Below, piece by piece: positions 54,405-63,214 of a stretch of 64,000 nt of DNA. Origin of the DNA: Flavobacterium sp. N1994 (lineage in GTDB: Bacteria; Bacteroidota; Bacteroidia; Flavobacteriales; Flavobacteriaceae); NCBI RefSeq assembly GCF_025947145.1, contig NZ_CP109999.1:1984001-2048000 (forward strand), in the 5' to 3' direction. The notes below the pieces were generated by a model. The model worked only from the letters and a program-made list of their open reading frames with translations. It was not told the origin of the DNA and did no database searches. Each line of letters begins with the position of its first letter. Position 1 is the first letter of the stretch. The translations under genes were made by a program, and so were the position numbers.

Positions 54405-54974
54405 TTAGAATTTAGATGTTAGAAGTTTTTCTATTATTTGAGGGAAATGTTTGTGTTCTAATTTATGAATTTTTGCAGCAATATCATCTGCTAATGCGCA
54501 ATCATCTATGGCTACTTTTTCCTGAAAAATGAATTCCCCTTCATCATAATGTTCGTTTACATAATGAATAGTGATTCCTGTTTCTATCTCTTTGTTTTCC
54601 AAAACCGATTGATGAACCTTCATTCCGTACATTCCTTTTCCACCATATTTTGGCAATAACGCTGGATGAATGTTGATTATTTTATTGGTATAGGCCGCCA
54701 CAATTGATTCAGGCATTTTCCAAAGAAATCCAGCTAAAACAATTAAATCAGGTTTAATTTCGTTGATTTTAGCTAAAACAGAACCTTCGTTAAGTTCTTC
54801 TCTGTTAAAGATTACTGTTGGGACATAATGCTGTTGGGCTTTTTCTAAAACTTTGGCATTCGGATTGTTTGTAAAAACTCCAACTACTACAATATCCTTG
54901 TTGTTTTTGAAGTATTGGATAATATTCTCCACATTGGAACCCGTGCCTGAAGCGAAAAGCAATATCTTTTTCAT
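54405..54974 (-). CDS. purN: Phosphoribosylglycinamide formyltransferase 1
   Basis: It transfers a formyl group from 10-formyl-THF to GAR in purine synthesis. At 189 residues it has the phosphate-binding FASGTGSNVENIIQYF (residues 7-22), the active-site IINIHPALLPKYGGKGMYG (Asn and His) and HYVNEHYDEGEFI with the catalytic Asp. PurN and purF in one region show a partly clustered purine pathway. It is divergent from acpP, with about 250 bases between. Confidence 0.95.
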   Translation of the reverse strand: MKKILLFASGTGSNVENIIQYFKNNKDIVVVGVFTNNPNAKVLEKAQQHYVPTVIFNREELNEGSVLAKINEIKPDLIVLAGFLWKMPESIVAAYTNKIINIHPALLPKYGGKGMYGMKVHQSVLENKEIETGITIHYVNEHYDEGEFIFQEKVAIDDCALADDIAAKIHKLEHKHFPQIIEKLLTSKF

Positions 54975-55162
54975 ATGGATACACTATTGTTTTTTAAAGG
55001 AATATGTAATCGCCATCATATTATTGTTAATTGGCTATGGCGATTTCAGGTAAAACAAAATTACAGCACAAAAAAAGAATAAATACTTGAATTAAAACCC
55101 TGATGTTACAAGATTTTGAAATAAATTTTTTATTTTCGTTGCCACATTTACTAACAAAAGGG

Positions 55163-55191
55163 TTGTTTTAAAATAAAGTTTTTTATTTTTG
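55163..55191 (+). promoter_or_regulatory. Promoter of acpP
   Basis: TTG (55163-55165), 18 bases, TATTTTTG (55184-55191): an ideal flavobacterial promoter, with the ATG 30 bases downstream. Confidence 0.85.
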
Positions 55192-55221
55192 CCAACAAAT
55201 TTAAATTAAAAAATAGAAATT

Positions 55222-55458
55222 ATGTCAGACATTGCATCAAGAGTTAAAGCTATTATTGTAGACAAATTAGGCGTTGATGAAAACGAAGTTGTAACAGAAG
55301 CAAGCTTCACCAATGATTTAGGAGCTGATTCATTAGACACTGTTGAGTTGATTATGGAGTTCGAAAAAGAATTTGACATCCAAATTCCAGACGACCAAGC
55401 TGAAAACATTGCTACTGTAGGTCAAGCTATTTCTTACATCGAAGAAGCAAAAAAATAA
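55222..55458 (+). CDS. acpP: Acyl carrier protein
   Basis: A 78-residue acidic protein carrying growing acyl chains on a phosphopantetheine attached to Ser37 in [15 protein letters not shown]. It is very rich in Asp and Glu, with four predicted helices. It is followed by a strong hairpin and then fabF, the usual acpP-fabF order, but the hairpin lies between them, so full co-transcription is not certain. A strong promoter and leader fit high expression. Confidence 0.97.
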   Translation: MSDIASRVKAIIVDKLGVDENEVVTEASFTNDLGADSLDTVELIMEFEKEFDIQIPDDQAENIATVGQAISYIEEAKK

Positions 55459-55466
55459 TAATTACG

Positions 55467-55500
55467 AATCCGTGAAACTATAACCAGTTTCACGGATTTT
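55467..55500 (+). terminator. Terminator or attenuator between acpP and fabF
   Basis: A perfect 13-bp stem AATCCGTGAAACT (55467-55479) / AGTTTCACGGATT (55486-55498) is followed by a T run. It probably ends most acpP transcripts, giving far more ACP than FabF. Confidence 0.85.
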
Positions 55501-55634
55501 TATTATTTTTACTAAAAAGTAAAAACTGATTGACATTCAATCTCAAAATATTGAAATACCCTTGTCTCTTTAATGATTACATTTGAAGAAAACATGGGTA
55601 TTATTTGTTTAAATACAATTGTAAAAAATAAATT

Positions 55635-56888
55635 ATGACGTTAAAGCGAGTAGTAGTAACAGGTTTAGGTGCGTTGACACCTATTGGGAATTCCATAGAA
55701 GAATATTGGAATGGCTTAGTCAACGGAAAAAGCGGCGCTGCTCCAATAACTTATTACGATACTGAAAAACACAAAACAAAATTCGCTTGCGAAGTAAAAA
55801 ACTTCAATATCGAAGATTTCATGGATCGTAAAGAAGCCCGAAGAATGGATAAATTTGCTCAGTATGCTGTTGCTGCTAGTGAAGAAGCCATTAAAGATGC
55901 TGGAATTACAGATTCTAACGTTAACAAACAAAGAGTTGGTGTGATTTGGGGAGCCGGAATTGGCGGATTAGAAACTTTTCAAGAAGAAGTTATTAGTTAC
56001 GCTCAAGGCGATGGAACTCCAAGATTTAATCCTTTCTTTATCCCTAAAATGATTGCTGATATTGCTCCTGCTCACATTTCTATGCGAAATGGTTTTATGG
56101 GGCCTAATTATACTACCGTTTCAGCCTGTGCTTCATCAGCCAATGCTTTGATTGATGCTTTCAACTACATTCGTTTAGGAATGTGTGATGTTATTATCTC
56201 TGGTGGTTCAGAAGCAGCGGTTACTATTGCTGGTATGGGTGGATTTAACTCGATGCAAGCCTTATCTACAAGAAATGATTCTCCTGAAACGGCTTCAAGA
56301 CCCTTTGATGCCACTCGTGATGGATTTGTACTTGGCGAAGGTGCTGGTGCTTTAGTGTTAGAAGAATACGAACACGCCAAAGCTCGTGGGGCAAAAATTT
56401 ATTGTGAAGTTGGTGGTGGTGGAATGTCATCGGATGCTTATCACTTAACGGCTCCTCATCCAGAGGGAATTGGAGTTATAGCCGTAATGCAAAACACTTT
56501 ACGTGATGCAGGAATGTCTCCAGACCAAGTAGACCATATCAATACGCACGGAACTTCAACACCTCTTGGAGATGTTGCCGAATTAAAAGCCATCAGTGCT
56601 GTTTTTGGTGACCATGCAAAAAACATCAATATCAATTCAACTAAATCGATGACTGGCCACTTACTAGGTGCTGCCGGTGCGATTGAAGCTATTGCTTCTA
56701 TATTAGCGATGAAACATGGTATTGTACCTCCAACAATTAACCATACTGTTGTAGATGAAAACATTGACCCAAGTTTAAACTTAACGCTGAACAAAGCTCA
56801 AAAAAGAGAAATTAATGTCGCGATGAGTAACACTTTTGGTTTTGGTGGACACAACGCTTGCGTTTTATTCAAAAAAATTGAAGCTTAA
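55635..56888 (+). CDS. fabF: 3-oxoacyl-ACP synthase II
   Basis: Elongating KAS enzyme, 417 residues. Cys165 in TVSACASSAN is the nucleophile; the two histidines lie in INTHGTSTPLGD and TKSMTGHLLGAAG. The C-terminus (NTFGFGGHNACVLFKK) is typical. It extends acyl-ACP with malonyl-ACP and, in related bacteria, controls cold adaptation of membrane lipids. It lies 7 bases upstream of rnc, so the two are co-transcribed. Confidence 0.97.
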   Translation: MTLKRVVVTGLGALTPIGNSIEEYWNGLVNGKSGAAPITYYDTEKHKTKFACEVKNFNIEDFMDRKEARRMDKFAQYAVAASEEAIKDAGITDSNVNKQRVGVIWGAGIGGLETFQEEVISYAQGDGTPRFNPFFIPKMIADIAPAHISMRNGFMGPNYTTVSACASSANALIDAFNYIRLGMCDVIISGGSEAAVTIAGMGGFNSMQALSTRNDSPETASRPFDATRDGFVLGEGAGALVLEEYEHAKARGAKIYCEVGGGGMSSDAYHLTAPHPEGIGVIAVMQNTLRDAGMSPDQVDHINTHGTSTPLGDVAELKAISAVFGDHAKNININSTKSMTGHLLGAAGAIEAIASILAMKHGIVPPTINHTVVDENIDPSLNLTLNKAQKREINVAMSNTFGFGGHNACVLFKKIEA

Positions 56889-56895
56889 TCTCTAG

Positions 56896-57636
56896 ATGAA
56901 AATTCTAAAAAATATATTTAAAAATTCCCGTTCCTCAGAGGACGGGATTTTTTTTAAAGAAATTCAAAACATAATAGGATTTAAACCCCAATCTATTATT
57001 TATTACCAAAAAGCTTTTACCCATCGCTCTACTAATCAAATAGATGGCAAAGGCAACCCCATGAATTACGAACGCTTAGAGTTTTTAGGTGATGCTATGC
57101 TAAGTGCTGTAATTGCAGCTCATCTTTACAACAAAGCACCCGCTGGTGACGAAGGCTATTTGACCAAAATGCGTTCTAAAATTGTTAGTCGGGAACATTT
57201 AAATGAGTTAGGAAGAGATTTAAACTTAATCCGATTTGTGGAAAGTAAAGTCCCTACACAACATTTTGGAGAAAACATTCATGGTAATATTTTTGAAGCT
57301 TTAGTAGGTGCTATTTTCTTAGACAAAGGCTATGACTATTGTGAACGATTTATTCAAAAAAGCGTTATCATCCCTTATGTTGATATTGCCAAGTTGGAAG
57401 GAAAAGTAATCAGCTACAAAAGCTTGTTGATAGAATGGTGTCAAAAAGAGAAAAAATCATTTTATTATGATGTTTTTGATGACAATGGAAACGACGGGCA
57501 AAAATATTTTGGCGTAAAATTGAGTATCGACAATAAAGTAATTGCCAAAGCAAGAGCTACTTCAAAAAAGAAAGCAGAGGAAAAGGCGTCACAAAGGGCT
57601 TATTTTGTATTTCAAGAAAAAATAGATAAAAAATAA
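56896..57636 (+). CDS. rnc: Ribonuclease III
   Basis: A double-strand RNA endonuclease for rRNA and mRNA processing, 246 residues. The signature is ERLEFLGDAMLSAVI near residues 56-70. A second acidic cluster (GNIFEALVGAIFLDKG) lies near 137-152, and a double-stranded RNA-binding domain at the end (SYKSLLIEWCQKEKK, KKKAEEKASQRAYF). The fabF-rnc pairing is common in Bacteroidetes. It could be the processing enzyme for the hairpin small RNAs in this window, but that is speculation. Confidence 0.95.
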   Translation: MKILKNIFKNSRSSEDGIFFKEIQNIIGFKPQSIIYYQKAFTHRSTNQIDGKGNPMNYERLEFLGDAMLSAVIAAHLYNKAPAGDEGYLTKMRSKIVSREHLNELGRDLNLIRFVESKVPTQHFGENIHGNIFEALVGAIFLDKGYDYCERFIQKSVIIPYVDIAKLEGKVISYKSLLIEWCQKEKKSFYYDVFDDNGNDGQKYFGVKLSIDNKVIAKARATSKKKAEEKASQRAYFVFQEKIDKK

Positions 57637-57750
57637 ATCAGATTCGCAAAAAACTACAACGATTTCGTTCATAAAATAAAGTTAACCTAAACCGTTGTTT
57701 GTGAAAATCTGTGACAGATAAACTATATTTACCACAAATTTTGCAATACT

Positions 57751-58239
57751 ATGGCGGTTCACAAATTGCATTTGGATGAGTTTGACAAAATAGATTATCA
57801 ATTAATAGCTATTCATACATCGCTTGAAGATTATTTACTAGCCTATTCGATTAATCAAAAATTACCTGTTATTCTCAAAAAAAGCGATTGTGATATCCAC
57901 ATCAGTAACAAAGAAGGAGAAACTCAATTTACAAGGTTTATTTTTGAAGATAAAGAAACGGCTGTTGCATGGAATTTAATTCAAAATAAGAATGATATTT
58001 TACTTTCCGAGGCAAGAGTAAATCAAGGTTTATTTGCTGAAAACAACAGCAAATTCTCAACAAAAGCCTACTTTATTCCTGAGTTCAAAAAAGTAGATTA
58101 TTTTTTAAAAATTGAAAATGGGGAAGATTATATTAATGTTGCCAACATAACCAATGAACTAAAAAAAATTAACCGTATAAGCACCCTTTACCCGGTTGAT
58201 GTAGAAAAAATAAAGTCAAAAAATAATTTAATTTTTTAA
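57751..58239 (+). CDS. IPExxxVDY-family protein
   Basis: A 162-residue protein of the uncharacterised Bacteroidetes family named for its IPEFKKVDYFLKIENG motif near residues 108-123. A helical N-terminus (HKLHLDEFDKIDYQLIAIH) is followed by a beta-rich centre (IHISNKEGETQFTRFIFED). It has no signal peptide or membrane segment. The family is almost always found directly before pyk, as here (5 bases), and may affect its expression or activity. No function is known. Confidence 0.85.
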   Translation: MAVHKLHLDEFDKIDYQLIAIHTSLEDYLLAYSINQKLPVILKKSDCDIHISNKEGETQFTRFIFEDKETAVAWNLIQNKNDILLSEARVNQGLFAENNSKFSTKAYFIPEFKKVDYFLKIENGEDYINVANITNELKKINRISTLYPVDVEKIKSKNNLIF

Positions 58240-58244
58240 TTAAA

Positions 58245-59675
58245 ATGCCAACAAGAAAAAAAACTAAGATTGTAGCCACACTAGGTCCTGCATGTAGTTC
58301 GAAAGAAGTAATAAAAAAAATGATTGATGCAGGAGTGAATGTCTTTCGTATTAATTTTTCTCATGCTGATTATACTGATGTAAAAGAGAGAATAGATATT
58401 ATAAGAGGTTTGAGTGATGAATTTGGTTACAACACCTCCATTTTAGCCGATTTACAAGGACCAAAGTTACGTGTTGGGGTGATGAAAGAAGATGTCGTTG
58501 TCAACCCAGGAGATATCATCACATTTCAAACGGCTGAAGATATTCCTGGAACAAAAGATCGTGTTTACATGAACTACAAAGAGTTCCCTAGAGACGTTAA
58601 TCCAGGAGAAAGAATATTGTTAGATGATGGAAAACTAATGTTTGAAGCTTTAGAAACAAATGGTACTACCGAAGTGGTTTGTAAAGTAATACAAGGCGGT
58701 CCATTGAAATCAAAAAAAGGAGTTAACCTTCCTAATACAAAAGTATCTTTACCAGCTTTGACTAAAAAAGACATCAAGGATGCTTTATTTGCAATTGAAC
58801 AAGAAGTAGATTGGATTGCGCTTTCTTTTGTTAGAACTCCTGCTGATTTAGAAGAATTACAAGATTTAATTGCCAAACATTCGGCTTATAAAATTCCAAT
58901 TGTGGCTAAAATAGAAAAGCCAGAAGCCGTTGAAAACATTGATAAAATTGTTGCTTTTTGCGATGGTTTGATGGTAGCTCGTGGGGATCTAGGAGTTGAA
59001 ATTCCGGCTCACGAAGTGCCTTTAATTCAAAAGAAATTAATTCAAAGAGCTAAAACAGCTCGTATCCCAGTAATCGTGGCTACTCAAATGATGGAAACGA
59101 TGATTACTAGTTTAACGCCAACGCGTGCTGAAGTAAATGACGTGGCCAACTCGGTAATGGATGGTGCTGATGCCGTAATGTTATCTGGAGAAACTTCGGT
59201 TGGAAATTATCCTGTCGAAGTAATCGAAAAAATGACTCAAATTATTGAAGCGGTTGAAGACTCTCCTTTAATTACTGTACCACAAAATCCACCTCACGTT
59301 AGAACGAAACGTTTTATTACCAAATCGATTTGTTATCACGCGGCAATCATGGCTAATGAGATTAAAGCAAAAGCCATTTCAACGTTAACAAACAGTGGTT
59401 ATACAGCATTTCAGATTTCAGCTTGGAGACCTTCTGCGCATATTTTAGTGTATACTTCTAACAAAAGAATCTTGACCCAGTTGAGTTTACTTTGGGGAGT
59501 AAATGCTTTCTTTTATGACAAATTTGTAAGCACTGATGATACTGTTGGAGATGTAAATGATATTGCCAAAAAAAGAGGATATGTAAAAAAAGGCGATATG
59601 CTTATCAACCTTGCCGCTATGCCCGTTGCTGATAAAGGGATGGTGAATACATTACGTGTATCTGAAATAGAATAA
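58245..59675 (+). CDS. pyk: Pyruvate kinase
   Basis: The last step of glycolysis: PEP and ADP to pyruvate and ATP. At 476 residues it has the barrel core: KTKIVATLGPACSS (residues 5-18), NFSHADY, DLQGPKLRVG, and the metal-ligand/active-site IPIVAKIEKPEAVENID with GLMVARGDLGVEIP. The C-terminal regulatory domain is present. It forms an operon with the IPExxxVDY gene. It lies 28 bases before the Bax-inhibitor-type gene. Confidence 0.97.
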   Translation: MPTRKKTKIVATLGPACSSKEVIKKMIDAGVNVFRINFSHADYTDVKERIDIIRGLSDEFGYNTSILADLQGPKLRVGVMKEDVVVNPGDIITFQTAEDIPGTKDRVYMNYKEFPRDVNPGERILLDDGKLMFEALETNGTTEVVCKVIQGGPLKSKKGVNLPNTKVSLPALTKKDIKDALFAIEQEVDWIALSFVRTPADLEELQDLIAKHSAYKIPIVAKIEKPEAVENIDKIVAFCDGLMVARGDLGVEIPAHEVPLIQKKLIQRAKTARIPVIVATQMMETMITSLTPTRAEVNDVANSVMDGADAVMLSGETSVGNYPVEVIEKMTQIIEAVEDSPLITVPQNPPHVRTKRFITKSICYHAAIMANEIKAKAISTLTNSGYTAFQISAWRPSAHILVYTSNKRILTQLSLLWGVNAFFYDKFVSTDDTVGDVNDIAKKRGYVKKGDMLINLAAMPVADKGMVNTLRVSEIE

Positions 59676-59703
59676 TTATATTTACTTTTTAAATTAATTA
59701 CTT

Positions 59704-60444
59704 ATGAACTCAAACAATCCGTTTTTTAAAACAAACGCTTTTAAGGAAAACAACGAAGTAACTCATGATGCTGTTATCATTGATTACAACCAAACTATGA
59801 CCGTTTCTGGAACTGTTAATAAGAGTTTCCTAATGATCATTTTACTAATTGCTAGTGCTGCTATAACTTGGTCTATGCCTAATCCTATTGGGTTTGCTAT
59901 TGCTGGAGCTATTATAGGGTTTGTTCTAGTGATAATTTCAACTTTTAAACCTCAACTTTCGACTTATTTAGCACCAGCTTATGCAGTTTTCGAAGGTCTT
60001 TTTATTGGGGGAATCTCAGCTATTTTCGAATACCAATATCCTGGAATTGTGATTCAAGCGGTTAGTTGCACTTTCGTAACTTTTATGGTGTGTCTTGCCT
60101 TGTACAAATATGAAATTGTAAAAGTGACCGATAAATTTAGATCGGTTGTTCTTGCTTCAACCATGGCTATTGCAACCTATTATTTGATTTCTTGGTTGTT
60201 TTCAATGTTTACTAGCTTCCAACCGGTTCATTATGGAAACTCTATGATTAGTATCGGAATCAGTGCTTTTGTAATTGTTATTGCGGCCTTAAATTTATTT
60301 TTAGACTTTGATCAAATAGAAAAAGGAGCCCAAAGCAAATTACCAAAATACATGGAATGGTATGGCGCTATGGGATTAATGATTACTTTAGTATGGTTAT
60401 ACATTGAATTCTTACGATTATTATCAAAACTGAACAGAAAATAA
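59704..60444 (+). CDS. Bax inhibitor-1/YccA-like integral membrane protein
   Basis: A 246-residue membrane protein of the Bax1-I family. It has seven predicted helices after a soluble N-terminus of about 40 residues; the motif LNLFLDFDQIEKGAQSKLPK near residue 196 precedes the last helix, with the acidic pair thought to bind calcium or protons. In E. coli YccA inhibits the FtsH protease; BsYetJ conducts calcium. Neither role is proven here. It follows pyk by 28 bases and has its own terminator. Confidence 0.88.
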   Translation: MNSNNPFFKTNAFKENNEVTHDAVIIDYNQTMTVSGTVNKSFLMIILLIASAAITWSMPNPIGFAIAGAIIGFVLVIISTFKPQLSTYLAPAYAVFEGLFIGGISAIFEYQYPGIVIQAVSCTFVTFMVCLALYKYEIVKVTDKFRSVVLASTMAIATYYLISWLFSMFTSFQPVHYGNSMISIGISAFVIVIAALNLFLDFDQIEKGAQSKLPKYMEWYGAMGLMITLVWLYIEFLRLLSKLNRK

Positions 60445-60466
60445 TCTTCCCTGATACAAAAAAAAG

Positions 60467-60492
60467 AACCAGCTATATTGCTGGTTTTTTTA
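60467..60492. terminator. Terminator between the Bax-inhibitor-type gene and dinB
   Basis: A 7-bp stem AACCAGC (60467-60473) / GCTGGTT (60480-60486) with T tail on the plus strand and A run on the other side. It is shared by two convergent genes. Confidence 0.8.
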
Positions 60493-60495
60493 TGT

Positions 60496-61578
60496 TTAAA
60501 AATCAAACTTCAATTGCACAACTACCGTCTTTTTGACTTCGGTATTTAGGTTATTTAAAGAAATACCCAACAAGCGGACTGATTCTTTCATTCGTTCTTG
60601 AAATAGGAGCTCTTTTGCCACCTCTAAGAGCAATCCTTTGTCGGAAATAAAGTAAGGCAATGTTTTGCTACGCGTTTGTGTCGTAAAATCGCTGTATTTG
60701 ATTTTTAACGTTACCGTTTTTCCTGAAATGTTATATTTCTTCAAGCGGTTTTCTAATTCATTGGCTATCCTTTCTAGCTTTTCAATCATAAAGATTTCGG
60801 AAGTCAAGTTTTCATTAAAGGTATGTTCGGCTGCTACTGATTTTGTAATTCTATTGGGTTTTACTTGACTGTTGTGAATGCCGCGCACGATGTTGTAAAA
60901 ATGCAAGCCACTTTTGCTAAAGTGTTCTTCAAGAAACTCTCTTGATTTTGATTTTAAGTCTTTGCCTGTAAAAATGCCTAAGTGATACATTTTATCCGTG
61001 GTAACTTTACCAATACCGTAGAACTTTTTGATGTCTAGGTTTTCCAAAAAACTTTCTACTTCCTCAGGATTTACGGTTTTTTGGCCGTTAGGTTTGTTAT
61101 AATCGCTGGCAACTTTGGCAACGAATTTATTTACTGAAATTCCTGCAGAGGCTGTTAACCCAACTTCTTCAAAAATTCGTTTTCTAATTTCTTGGGCAAT
61201 TAAGGAAGCGCTGGGATTCCCTTTTTTATTTTGGGTAACATCAAGGTAGGCTTCGTCAAGCGATAACGGTTCTACTAAATCGGTATATTCATGGAATATT
61301 TTTCGAATTTGTTTTGAGATCTCTTTGTAGCGTTCAAATCTTGGGCGAACAAAAATCAAATCAGGGCAATTCCTTTTGGCTTGAACACCACTCATAGCAG
61401 AACGAACTCCAAATTTTCTAGCTTCATAACTGGCTGCTGAAACTACTCCACGAACTTCACTTCCGCCAACAGCTAAAGGTTTTCCTTTTAAATCTGGATT
61501 GTCCATTTGCTCTACAGAAGCATAGAAAGCATCCATATCGATATGAATAATTTTTCTGTATGAGATTGGTTCCATCAT
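60496..61578 (-). CDS. dinB: DNA polymerase IV
   Basis: Y-family translesion polymerase, 360 residues. The catalytic acidic residues lie in HIDMDAFYASVEQ (residues 12-24) and SLDEAYLDVTQ near 103. SYEARKFGVRSAM, ASAGISVNKFVAKVASDYNKPNG and the HhH-containing thumb (FYGIGKVTTDKMYHLGI) follow. The little-finger domain is complete. A second ATG one codon in is also possible. It is divergent from the CYTH gene with 41 bases between, and has no LexA site that I can see. Confidence 0.96.
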   Translation of the reverse strand: MMEPISYRKIIHIDMDAFYASVEQMDNPDLKGKPLAVGGSEVRGVVSAASYEARKFGVRSAMSGVQAKRNCPDLIFVRPRFERYKEISKQIRKIFHEYTDLVEPLSLDEAYLDVTQNKKGNPSASLIAQEIRKRIFEEVGLTASAGISVNKFVAKVASDYNKPNGQKTVNPEEVESFLENLDIKKFYGIGKVTTDKMYHLGIFTGKDLKSKSREFLEEHFSKSGLHFYNIVRGIHNSQVKPNRITKSVAAEHTFNENLTSEIFMIEKLERIANELENRLKKYNISGKTVTLKIKYSDFTTQTRSKTLPYFISDKGLLLEVAKELLFQERMKESVRLLGISLNNLNTEVKKTVVVQLKFDF

Positions 61579-61619
61579 CTCACAAATTTATAATATCTTT
61601 AGCTACAAATTTGTTACTA

Positions 61620-62087
61620 ATGATAGAAATAGAACGTAAATTTTTGGTGCTTTCTGATAGTTTTGTAGCAGAAGCTTTTTCTAAAAAACGAATTGTCCAG
61701 GCATATATCAGTTCCAATCCGGATAGAACGGTTCGCATCAGAATAAAAGGTGACAAAGGGTATATTACCATCAAAGGAAAAGGAAATCACAGTGGCACCA
61801 CTCGATTAGAATGGGAAAGAGAAATCGGTTTATTAGATGCTGAAACGTTGCTTACCATTTGCGAAAGCGGCATTATAGAAAAAGTACGACATGAAGTAAA
61901 AGTGGGACAACATGTTTTTGAGGTCGATATTTTTTCGGGAGAAAACGAAGGATTAGTAATGGCTGAAATCGAACTAGAAGATGAAAACGAACCTTTTGAA
62001 AAACCTAACTGGCTTGGGCAAGAAGTAACCAATGACGAGCGGTATTACAATGCTTATTTGAGTAAAAACCCTTATAAAAAATGGTGA
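61620..62087 (+). CDS. CYTH-domain protein (inorganic triphosphatase-like)
   Basis: A 155-residue protein of the CYTH family. The ATG at 61620 (MIEIERKFLVLSDSF) is chosen because it starts with the EIERK ligand motif; the longer frame from 61560 has no support. The core also holds TVRIRIKGDKGYITIKGK, TRLEWEREI, FEVDIFSGENEG and MAEIELEDENE, whose Lys and Glu residues bind the triphosphate and magnesium. It may hydrolyse tripolyphosphate or another triphosphate. It ends one base before the convergent rlpA gene. Confidence 0.9.
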   Translation: MIEIERKFLVLSDSFVAEAFSKKRIVQAYISSNPDRTVRIRIKGDKGYITIKGKGNHSGTTRLEWEREIGLLDAETLLTICESGIIEKVRHEVKVGQHVFEVDIFSGENEGLVMAEIELEDENEPFEKPNWLGQEVTNDERYYNAYLSKNPYKKW

Positions 62088-62639
62088 TTATTTGGGCTCA
62101 ATAACTTCTATAGTAACTATAACCACACCTGAATTCTTGTTAGAAGCAATCTCCATAAATGCTTTTTTACTCAAATCAATTTCTCGCACTTTTGAAAACG
62201 GTCCGCGGTCAGTAACTTCAACTATTACGAATTTACCATTGGCTTCATTAGTCACTTTTACTTTAGTCCCAAACGGTAGTTTTTTATGCGCTGCAGAATA
62301 GCCGTTGTTATCAAATCTTTTCCCGCTAGCTGTTCTTCTTCCGTTGAATTTACTAGCATAATATGAGGCGTGGGCATTTTTTTTTAGGAACTTAAGCTTT
62401 AAATTGGCGACATCTAAAGTATCTAATTCTGTCACCTCACTTTTAAGCTTTATTTTTGCAGTGTCTACTTTAGTAGTAGCCATTACTTTTTCGTGTTCTT
62501 TATTTTCGTTGGCTTTTACTTTTACTGCCTTTTCTTTGTTTTTATCTTTTTGTTTGTGCTTGTGTCTGCTACCACTTGAAATTGTCATATTTAATGACGT
62601 TAACAAGGATAAAAACAGTATTAGAATTTTAGTATTCAT
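62088..62639 (-). CDS. rlpA: RlpA-like septal ring lytic transglycosylase (DPBB domain)
   Basis: A signal peptide (MNTKILILFLSLLTSLNMTIS) is followed by a basic Lys-rich linker and a C-terminal double-psi beta-barrel domain at about 93-180: HASYYASKFNGRRTASGKRF, GYSAAHKKLPFGTKVKV, DRGPFSKVREIDLS. The DPBB contains the conserved Asp-Arg-Gly-Pro motif. RlpA cleaves denuded peptidoglycan at the septum in Pseudomonas; E. coli RlpA lacks that activity, so activity is not certain. No SPOR domain follows, so targeting may differ. Confidence 0.88.
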   Translation of the reverse strand: MNTKILILFLSLLTSLNMTISSGSRHKHKQKDKNKEKAVKVKANENKEHEKVMATTKVDTAKIKLKSEVTELDTLDVANLKLKFLKKNAHASYYASKFNGRRTASGKRFDNNGYSAAHKKLPFGTKVKVTNEANGKFVIVEVTDRGPFSKVREIDLSKKAFMEIASNKNSGVVIVTIEVIEPK

Positions 62640-62718
62640 GAATAATCTTTTAATGTGAATGGTATTTTACAAAACGATACCTTGATAAAAAAAGCCCTAT
62701 AGAGGACTTATTATTTTT

Positions 62719-63141
62719 TTAAAACCAAAGATTCCAAGGTATTCGACTTAGAATAAATACTAATCCCAAAGCGTAAAAAATCGCAATGGATTTGAATTTG
62801 GCTTCACTTGTAGTTGCTTTTTTGTGTTTTGACCAACCAATGGTAATAAAAACTATAGCGATAATATTTACAAGAGGGTGCTCTATAGCCGTTAAACGAA
62901 AAGCGGCGTCTTTTATTAAATCTAAAGCTTCTTTACCCAGTGGTGAAACAAAATAGAGTATCAAGCCTACCACTAATTGTATGTGTGTGGCAATTAATCC
63001 AAACAAAGCTATTTTTCTGTCTTTTGGTGTAAACTCCTTTTTAGAAGACATGCCTATCCATGAGTTGATTATAGCAAATACTAATAATAACAAAGCTAAA
63101 TATGCCCAGCCTGAGTGAAATTTTTGAATAAAATGATACAT
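62719..63141 (-). CDS. Small integral membrane protein of unknown function
   Basis: A 140-residue membrane protein with four predicted helices: WAYLALLLLVFAIINSWIGM, KIALFGLIATHIQLVVGLIL, PLVNIIAIVFITIGW and SIAIFYALGLVFILSRIPWN. Histidines in the helices (HSGWAY, ATHIQL, EHPLVN) recall cytochrome b-like proteins, and similar flavobacterial proteins are sometimes called that, but no haem motif is certain. A weak hairpin AAGCCCT/AGGACTT with T run near 62690-62712 may end its transcript. I assign no function. Confidence 0.6.
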   Translation of the reverse strand: MYHFIQKFHSGWAYLALLLLVFAIINSWIGMSSKKEFTPKDRKIALFGLIATHIQLVVGLILYFVSPLGKEALDLIKDAAFRLTAIEHPLVNIIAIVFITIGWSKHKKATTSEAKFKSIAIFYALGLVFILSRIPWNLWF

Positions 63142-63182
63142 AGATTATTTTTTAGAGTAACAAATATAACTAAAAGGCATAA

Positions 63183-63208
63183 AAAAACGGCAACTTAAAT
63201 TGCCGTTT
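63183..63208 (-). terminator. Terminator of pgi
   Basis: A perfect 10-bp stem AAAACGGCAA (63183-63192) / TTGCCGTTTT (63199-63208), just past the pgi stop on the minus strand and preceded on the plus strand by further A residues. Confidence 0.85.
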
Positions 63209-63214
63209 TGAAAA

